This document shows positions 60,382 through 64,000 of a stretch of 64,000 bases of DNA, one piece after another. The notes under the pieces are model-generated. The model was not told the origin of the DNA and searched no databases. It worked only from the letters and a program-made list of their open reading frames with translations. The first letter of the stretch is position 1. Every line of letters starts with the position of its first letter. Source of the DNA: Chryseolinea lacunae (lineage in GTDB: Bacteria; Bacteroidota; Bacteroidia; Cytophagales; Cyclobacteriaceae); the NCBI RefSeq assembly GCF_016735595.1, contig NZ_JAERRB010000008.1:62001-126000 (forward strand), read 5' to 3'. Position numbers and translations under genes: made by a program.

Positions 60382-61613
60382 TCGCGGCTATGCTTAGAAA
60401 ACTTTACTCCCTCCTCTTCACCCTCGCGGGATTGCTCATCATCGCCGGTTGTTCAGAAAAATCGAACCCGGAATATGATATTCAGAACTTCACCTCCGTC
60501 TTCGACAACAATAAGTTTGACGCGTCCTATTTCCCCATCGACATGCGCGAGACGCCCGACGGCGGCTACATCATTCTGGGCGGACGACGCCTCAGCGAGA
60601 ACTCCGAGTTTGCCGGCATCTATCTGTTGAAGGTGGACAAGTTTGGCCAGTTCGAAAAAGAAATCGACGTGCCTAAATCCACGGGCGTGTATCCGGTGGG
60701 TAAGCTCATCGAATACCAGACGCGTTACTATTTCTTCTGTATGGACGAACAGACCCTCAACGCACAGATTGCCAGCGTAGATGCGTTGCTGGAGGCGGTG
60801 GCCGCGAAGCCTGTACAGGGAACGCTCACCTATCCGGGTGCCGTATCGTTCATCGACAACAACTTCGTGTTGCTTAGTTATGACAACAGCGCCAAGCAAT
60901 CGGTGATCTCCCTGCTGAACCCTGACGGCGGCATCCTGGCCTCCAAGGGGTATGACATCGGCGTGGGTGCCGACGACCAGATCATTACCGAGAAGTATGT
61001 CATTGAACACTACCTGCGCACCGGACGACAATGGCCGTTCGAAGTGGGTAAGATGGCCAACGGCCTCTATTACTTCAATGGATTTTTTAACTACACCTTC
61101 TCCCTCGTGTTCTCCGACGTTCAAGCTGACGAGCCCAGAAACGTGGTGCAAGGTCAAAGCGACAAGGGTGGCCTGAGCGCAGTGTCGTATATCGGCGCCA
61201 ACAAGTTTGCGTTCGCCCGCTTCAGCTATGGCAACAACTACATCCTCCCCAACAAAGACGTGCCCACGGGCAGCCCTTCGAGCTCCGACTTCGGTGGCTA
61301 CACGCTTCCCGAACTGGTGGCCGACGCGCCCGTTAAAATTCTTCCCGTCACCGTCGACAACAAGACGGCACTGGTCTATGCGAGCAACACGCGCTCGAAA
61401 CAGATCGGTCTGTACTTCTATGACGAAAACAGCGGCAAATTTATCAGCAGTCGTTACCTGGGCTTCTCAAACCCGTATGAAATAGCCAGCCTGATCCAAA
61501 CCACCGATGGCGGTCTTGCCATCACGGGCACAACCTATCTCGCCGGGCGCTTCCCCCGCATCTGCGTCTTCAAGATTTCGAAAGAAGAACTCGCGGGGCA
61601 GATCAACAAGTAG
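60378..61613 (+). CDS. Lipoprotein of unknown function
   Basis: 411 residues. Lipobox IAGC (Cys25) after LLFTLAGLLI. The mature protein is beta-rich and resembles a beta-propeller, with repeats of the style GGYIILGGRRLSENSEFAGIYLLKVDKFGQF and, near the end, DGGLAITGTTYLAGRFPRICVFKIS. That style resembles delta-60 or PQQ-like propeller repeats. It is coupled to the barrel gene by a 4-nt overlap, so the two may form an outer-membrane complex with the DUF1501 protein. Confidence 0.75.
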   Translation: MIAAMLRKLYSLLFTLAGLLIIAGCSEKSNPEYDIQNFTSVFDNNKFDASYFPIDMRETPDGGYIILGGRRLSENSEFAGIYLLKVDKFGQFEKEIDVPKSTGVYPVGKLIEYQTRYYFFCMDEQTLNAQIASVDALLEAVAAKPVQGTLTYPGAVSFIDNNFVLLSYDNSAKQSVISLLNPDGGILASKGYDIGVGADDQIITEKYVIEHYLRTGRQWPFEVGKMANGLYYFNGFFNYTFSLVFSDVQADEPRNVVQGQSDKGGLSAVSYIGANKFAFARFSYGNNYILPNKDVPTGSPSSSDFGGYTLPELVADAPVKILPVTVDNKTALVYASNTRSKQIGLYFYDENSGKFISSRYLGFSNPYEIASLIQTTDGGLAITGTTYLAGRFPRICVFKISKEELAGQINK

Positions 61614-61633
61614 AAACGCGTAGCCGTCATGGC

Positions 61634-61680
61634 AATAGCCCAGGGTAAAGCAACTTTGCCCTGGGCTATTTACTTTTTTA
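61634..61680 (+). terminator. Terminator of the DUF1800 operon
   Basis: A 17-bp stem with one G-U pair (61634-61650 with 61654-61670) and a 3-nt loop, followed by TACTTTTTTA. The tail TACTTTTT (61671-61678) may help start murB, whose ATG is 38 nt further. Confidence 0.85.
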
Positions 61681-61715
61681 CTTTTTCATACCTTGCCGAC
61701 GAAACATTCATCCTT

Positions 61716-62735
61716 ATGAAAGTACAGGAAAACGTTGAGCTTCTTCCCTACAACACGTTTGGGATCAAGGCGAAAGCAAAACATTTCACCACCGTCGGCT
61801 CCATTGCCGAAGCACAGGCGTTGCTCACCTCCGATCTTTTCCGGAAAGAAAAACATTTCTTTCTGGGCGGCGGCAGCAACGTGTTGCTGACTAAAGACTA
61901 TGACGGACTGGTGGTGAAGGTGGAGATGAAAGGAAAAGACATTGTTCGTGAAGACGACGACACGGTGACCTTGAAAGTTGGCGCAGGCGAGAACTGGCAT
62001 GCGTTGGTGATGCACTGTGTGGCGCAGGGTTGGGGTGGAGTTGAGAACCTTTCGCTCATCCCCGGCACCTCCGGAGCGGCTCCGATGCAAAATATCGGGG
62101 CGTATGGAGTAGAAATAAAAAAAAATATTTTTGGGGTCGAAACGCTCGAAATAGGGAGCGGCAATGTCGTCAACTTCAGCAACGAAGCCTGTCAGTTCGG
62201 CTATCGCGAAAGCATCTTTAAGCATGACGCCAAAGACAAATTTTTAATTTCAAGTATTACTTTAACTCTCACCAAAAGAAATCATAAATACAACATCAGC
62301 TACGGTGCCATCGAAGAAACATTGAAGCAAAATGGTGTCGGCACGTTGTCGGTGAAAGACATCAGCGATGCAGTTATCCACATTCGTCAAACCAAATTAC
62401 CCGACCCTTCGCGCATTGGCAACGCTGGAAGTTTTTTCAAAAATCCTTCAATACACGCTGATTTACACGATTTTTTGCAGAAGCGTTATCCTTCCATACC
62501 ATCGTATCCAGCGCCCGATGATCTCATTAAAATTCCCGCGGCATGGTTGATCGAGCAATGTGGATGGAAAGGAAAACGATTCGACAACATCGGCGTTCAC
62601 GAACATCAACCGCTCGTGTTGGTGAACTATGGTGGTGGTGAAGGTGAAAAAATATGGGAGCTCGCCATGAACATTCAAGCCAGTGTGAAAGAAAAATTCG
62701 ACATCGTTCTTCATCCTGAAGTGAATGTTTTATGA
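61716..62735 (+). CDS. murB: UDP-N-acetylenolpyruvoylglucosamine reductase
   Basis: 339 residues from ATG 61716 (MKVQENVELLPYNTFGIKAKA). MurB reduces UDP-GlcNAc-enolpyruvate to UDP-MurNAc using FAD and NADPH. FAD-binding motifs: FFLGGGSNVLLTKDY, SLIPGTSGAAPMQNIGAYGVE. It is a type I MurB: it has the YRESIFK loop. The catalytic Ser is in IGNAGSFFKNP and the C-terminal Glu region in VLHPEVN. A segment of poorer codons and AT-rich DNA (62100-62300) is seen within it. It stands alone. Confidence 0.96.
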   Translation: MKVQENVELLPYNTFGIKAKAKHFTTVGSIAEAQALLTSDLFRKEKHFFLGGGSNVLLTKDYDGLVVKVEMKGKDIVREDDDTVTLKVGAGENWHALVMHCVAQGWGGVENLSLIPGTSGAAPMQNIGAYGVEIKKNIFGVETLEIGSGNVVNFSNEACQFGYRESIFKHDAKDKFLISSITLTLTKRNHKYNISYGAIEETLKQNGVGTLSVKDISDAVIHIRQTKLPDPSRIGNAGSFFKNPSIHADLHDFLQKRYPSIPSYPAPDDLIKIPAAWLIEQCGWKGKRFDNIGVHEHQPLVLVNYGGGEGEKIWELAMNIQASVKEKFDIVLHPEVNVL

Positions 62736-62820
62736 ACGATGAAACATCAAAAGTTGATCGACATACCACCGATGTTTGACATGAAAAAAAACTCGCTTCA
62801 AAAAATTTTTCTCGAAAAAT

Positions 62821-62851
62821 TTTTGTGAATAAAAATTTTGTTATAACTTTT
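62821..62851 (+). promoter_or_regulatory. Putative promoter of the Lys/Ala peptide gene
   Basis: TTTTG (62821-62825), an 18-nt spacer and TAACTTTT (62844-62851) fit the Bacteroidota promoter form with one mismatch. An A-rich leader leads to the ATG at 62882. Confidence 0.5.
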
Positions 62852-62881
62852 CATATCGTTTAACAAAAAAATTAAAACGCT

Positions 62882-62959
62882 ATGGCAAAAACAGCGAAGA
62901 AAACAGCTAAAAAAGCAGCCAAGAAAACTGCTAAGAAAGCTGCGAAAAAGAAGAAGTAA
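62882..62959 (+). CDS. 25-residue Lys/Ala-rich basic peptide (histone-H1-tail-like)
   Basis: A 25-codon ORF, MAKTAKKTAKKAAKK..., ending in four lysines: it contains only M, A, K and T. The pattern KKTAKKAAKKTAKKAAKK is a near-perfect repeat of the KxAKK type seen in histone H1 C-termini and in bacterial H1-like proteins. It has its own promoter-like sequence, an A-rich leader, and a strong terminator immediately after, so it is a free-standing unit. It would bind nucleic acid through charge. It is too small for many gene finders and may be missing from annotations. Confidence 0.6.
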   Translation: MAKTAKKTAKKAAKKTAKKAAKKKK

Positions 62960-62986
62960 TTAGGCAAGGCCTAAGGAAACTTTGCG

Positions 62987-63024
62987 AAGGGAAGTAAATT
63001 AGATTTACTTCCCTTTCGTCTTTT
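62987..63024 (+). terminator. Terminator after the Lys/Ala peptide gene
   Basis: A 13-bp perfect stem (62987-62999 with 63003-63015) with a TAG loop is followed by TCGTCTTTTA. It is 27 nt past the stop, supporting a dedicated transcript. Confidence 0.75.
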
Positions 63025-63264
63025 ATAGGGATACACGAATCAAGCGAACCTCATCCTCCCTCCTTCCTTCATCGCATGATTCGACGTGTTCATCTCATCA
63101 ACACGTGATCTCCACGAACTTTCACCCCTCTCTATACAGTCAATAACATTCTTCCTCTTGCCGTGTTGATCCTTGAAGAGGCTCATGATGCGCATGATGT
63201 CTTAAACTTTTGCTTGAAGGCAGCGCGAACTCATACGGTTGCGGAAAATTTATAAATCAACTGC
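63025..63264. other. Intergenic stretch, no gene seen
   Basis: About 240 bases after the terminator and before the promoter of the next gene show no convincing ORF. The only structure is a 7-bp inverted repeat (ACGTGTT 63084-63090 with AACACGT 63100-63106, 9-nt loop) and a short direct repeat CATGATG (around 63184-63201). Neither matches a known element. Confidence 0.5.
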
Positions 63265-63295
63265 TTGTCTTCCAGTGAGAACGCGCGTAACTTAC
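63265..63295 (+). promoter_or_regulatory. Possible promoter of the histone-tail-like gene
   Basis: TTG (63265-63267), a 20-nt spacer and TAACTTAC (63288-63295) approximate the -33/-7 pair. The ATG at 63327 lies 31 nt downstream. Confidence 0.35.
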
Positions 63296-63326
63296 TCACA
63301 CCAAAACACAATTAAACCCATTGGCT

Positions 63327-63665
63327 ATGGCAAAAACTCCTTCGAAAACTCCGGCAAAGACCCCTGCAAAGAAAACTTCTGCGGCTGCAAAACCAAAAGC
63401 AGCGCCAAAGGCGGCGGCTACCGTTGCCATCGACAAAGTTTGTGAAGATGCATTGAAGACGTTGAAAGCATTGGGCATCGAAAGCCAACTGCAGTCTGAC
63501 CTCGAGTGGTGTCTGGGCAGCTACAGTGCCGACAAGAACCCCACGGGATTGTATGAGATGGCCGACCGGGCACTGGTTGTGTTCAATGCCGAGAAGGCAA
63601 AGAAAACAAAGGGCGTAACCGCCAAACTCACGGGCGACCTGGAAAAAGCGTTGAAGAGCCGGTAG
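63327..63665 (+). CDS. Small protein with histone-like Lys/Ala/Pro tail and helical C-terminal domain
   Basis: 112 residues from ATG 63327. The first ~38 residues (MAKTPSKTPAKTPAKKTSAA...) are K/A/P/T-rich with SPKK/TPAK-like units, as in histone H1 tails. Residues ~40-112 are a compact helical domain (KVCEDALKTLKALGIESQLQSDLEWCLGSYSADKNPTG). It shares its MAKT start and basic character with the 25-residue gene just upstream. A DNA- or RNA-associated role is inferred from charge only. A terminator hairpin overlaps its stop codon. Confidence 0.75.
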   Translation: MAKTPSKTPAKTPAKKTSAAAKPKAAPKAAATVAIDKVCEDALKTLKALGIESQLQSDLEWCLGSYSADKNPTGLYEMADRALVVFNAEKAKKTKGVTAKLTGDLEKALKSR

Positions 63666-63685
63666 AACTATCGGCTCTTTTTTTT
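63654..63685 (+). terminator. Terminator overlapping the stop of the histone-tail-like gene
   Basis: An 8-bp stem (63654-63661 with 63672-63679) extends by one G-U and one T-A pair, then eight T. The stop codon (63663-63665) is at the top of the stem. Confidence 0.75.
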
Positions 63686-63690
63686 GATAA

Positions 63691-64000
63691 TCAAATCATG
63701 TGGGTGACGTTGGCGAGCTCGCCCTGATAGCGGTCTACCTCCACGCCAAACTTTTTAAGGAAGTCCACCCCTTCATCCGACGCGATGCCTTTGTATTCAG
63801 CATACGACTTGAGGTAGATCACCCGTCGAATCCCCATCGAAAAGATGATGCGCGAGCACGCCAGGCAAGGCGACAGCGTTATATAAAGTGTTGCCCCCTC
63901 CACCGAAGTCTTATTTTTCACAGCATAGAGAATGGCGTTCTGCTCGGCATGAATCGCCAGCGAGCATCCCCCTTTCGAATCACGGGGACATCCGTTCTCG
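63691..64000 (-). CDS. dCMP deaminase-like protein (3' part; start lies beyond the window)
   Basis: The minus-strand frame stays open to the window end, giving 102 codons plus the stop. It shows the zinc-dependent cytidine/deoxycytidylate deaminase motif: HAEQNAI followed by TLSPCLACSRIIFSMGI (PCxxC). An upstream CPRDSKGGC segment matches the second zinc or regulatory site of dCMP deaminases. It converts dCMP to dUMP, the substrate of ThyA (33552-34346). The C-terminus LANVTHMI ends the protein. It converges with the histone-tail-like gene across a terminator. Confidence 0.88.
   Translation of the reverse strand, partial: ENGCPRDSKGGCSLAIHAEQNAILYAVKNKTSVEGATLYITLSPCLACSRIIFSMGIRRVIYLKSYAEYKGIASDEGVDFLKKFGVEVDRYQGELANVTHMI

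Noticed and set aside
63025-63264. Small RNA gene suggested by an inverted repeat at 63084-63106
   Set aside because: The hairpin has no T-tract, no promoter element could be placed upstream, and the rest of the region is unstructured.

Overview
The window looks like a chromosome segment of a Bacteroidota bacterium, most likely in the order Cytophagales. The evidence is: type IX secretion (T9SS) C-terminal sorting domains on three large secreted proteins; a Bat-type VWA/TPR cluster; paired DUF1800/DUF1501 genes; promoters of the Bacteroidota form (TTTG about 19 nt upstream of TAnnTTTG) with no clear Shine-Dalgarno sequences; several GTG/TTG starts; and lineage-typical housekeeping variants (DnaG, GatB and Mrp without their usual metal-binding cysteines). 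I see no rRNA, tRNA, CRISPR array, IS element, integrase or phage gene. Most of the window is ordinary, tightly packed housekeeping DNA.

Layout. 1-1.8 kb: end of a Bat operon (VWA protein, two TPR proteins). 1.9-11.1 kb (+): thiolase, a MORN/YwqK-repeat secreted protein, a compact GNAT toxin/small antitoxin module (4.5-5.2 kb, AT-richer), purC, a STAS protein, RNase Z, a queuosine-precursor transporter and priA. 11.1-16.3 kb (-): two tiny membrane proteins, surE, a secreted unknown, ribBA and dnaG. 16.5-28.2 kb (+): mrp-nifU Fe-S pair, an M43 metalloprotease with T9SS signal, ddl-PASTA-T9SS protein, DUF1015-maf-CPBP protease. 28.2-35.4 kb (-): glycosyltransferase-ppa, adaptor-TolC-sdaAB, thyA, a lipoprotein. 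35.5-37.7 kb (+): DUF4159 protein and a haem-motif/FG-GAP lipoprotein. 37.7-39.8 kb (-): FUSC transporter. 40.0-42.2 kb (+): BlaI/BlaR1-like regulator pair. 42.2-49.4 kb (-): DUF3298, TlpA-like thioredoxin, gatB, two duplicated coiled-coil genes, alaS. 49.6-54.3 kb (+): two tandem M23 peptidases, CapA-like protein, MerR regulator, dprA. 54.3-55.8 kb (-): TPR protein and HMG-CoA lyase. 56.0-61.6 kb (+): DUF1800-DUF1501-beta-barrel-lipoprotein operon. 61.7-64 kb: murB, a 25-residue Lys/Ala peptide gene, a histone-tail-like small protein, and the end of a dCMP deaminase (-).

Themes. Many genes serve the cell envelope: ddl, murB, M23 pair, PASTA protein, BlaI/M56 pair, CapA, efflux parts and T9SS cargo. 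Another group is core information processing: priA, dnaG, dprA, alaS, gatB. The least explained parts are the GNAT/50-aa module, the M56-TonB_C-carboxypeptidase-like fusion under a BlaI-type operator, the duplicated heptad-repeat coiled coils beside alaS, and the two Lys/Ala-rich small genes near the right end. A recurring feature is that terminator T-tracts contain TAnnTTTx motifs that may serve as -7 elements of the next gene. All family calls were made by reading the sequence; no database search was run.
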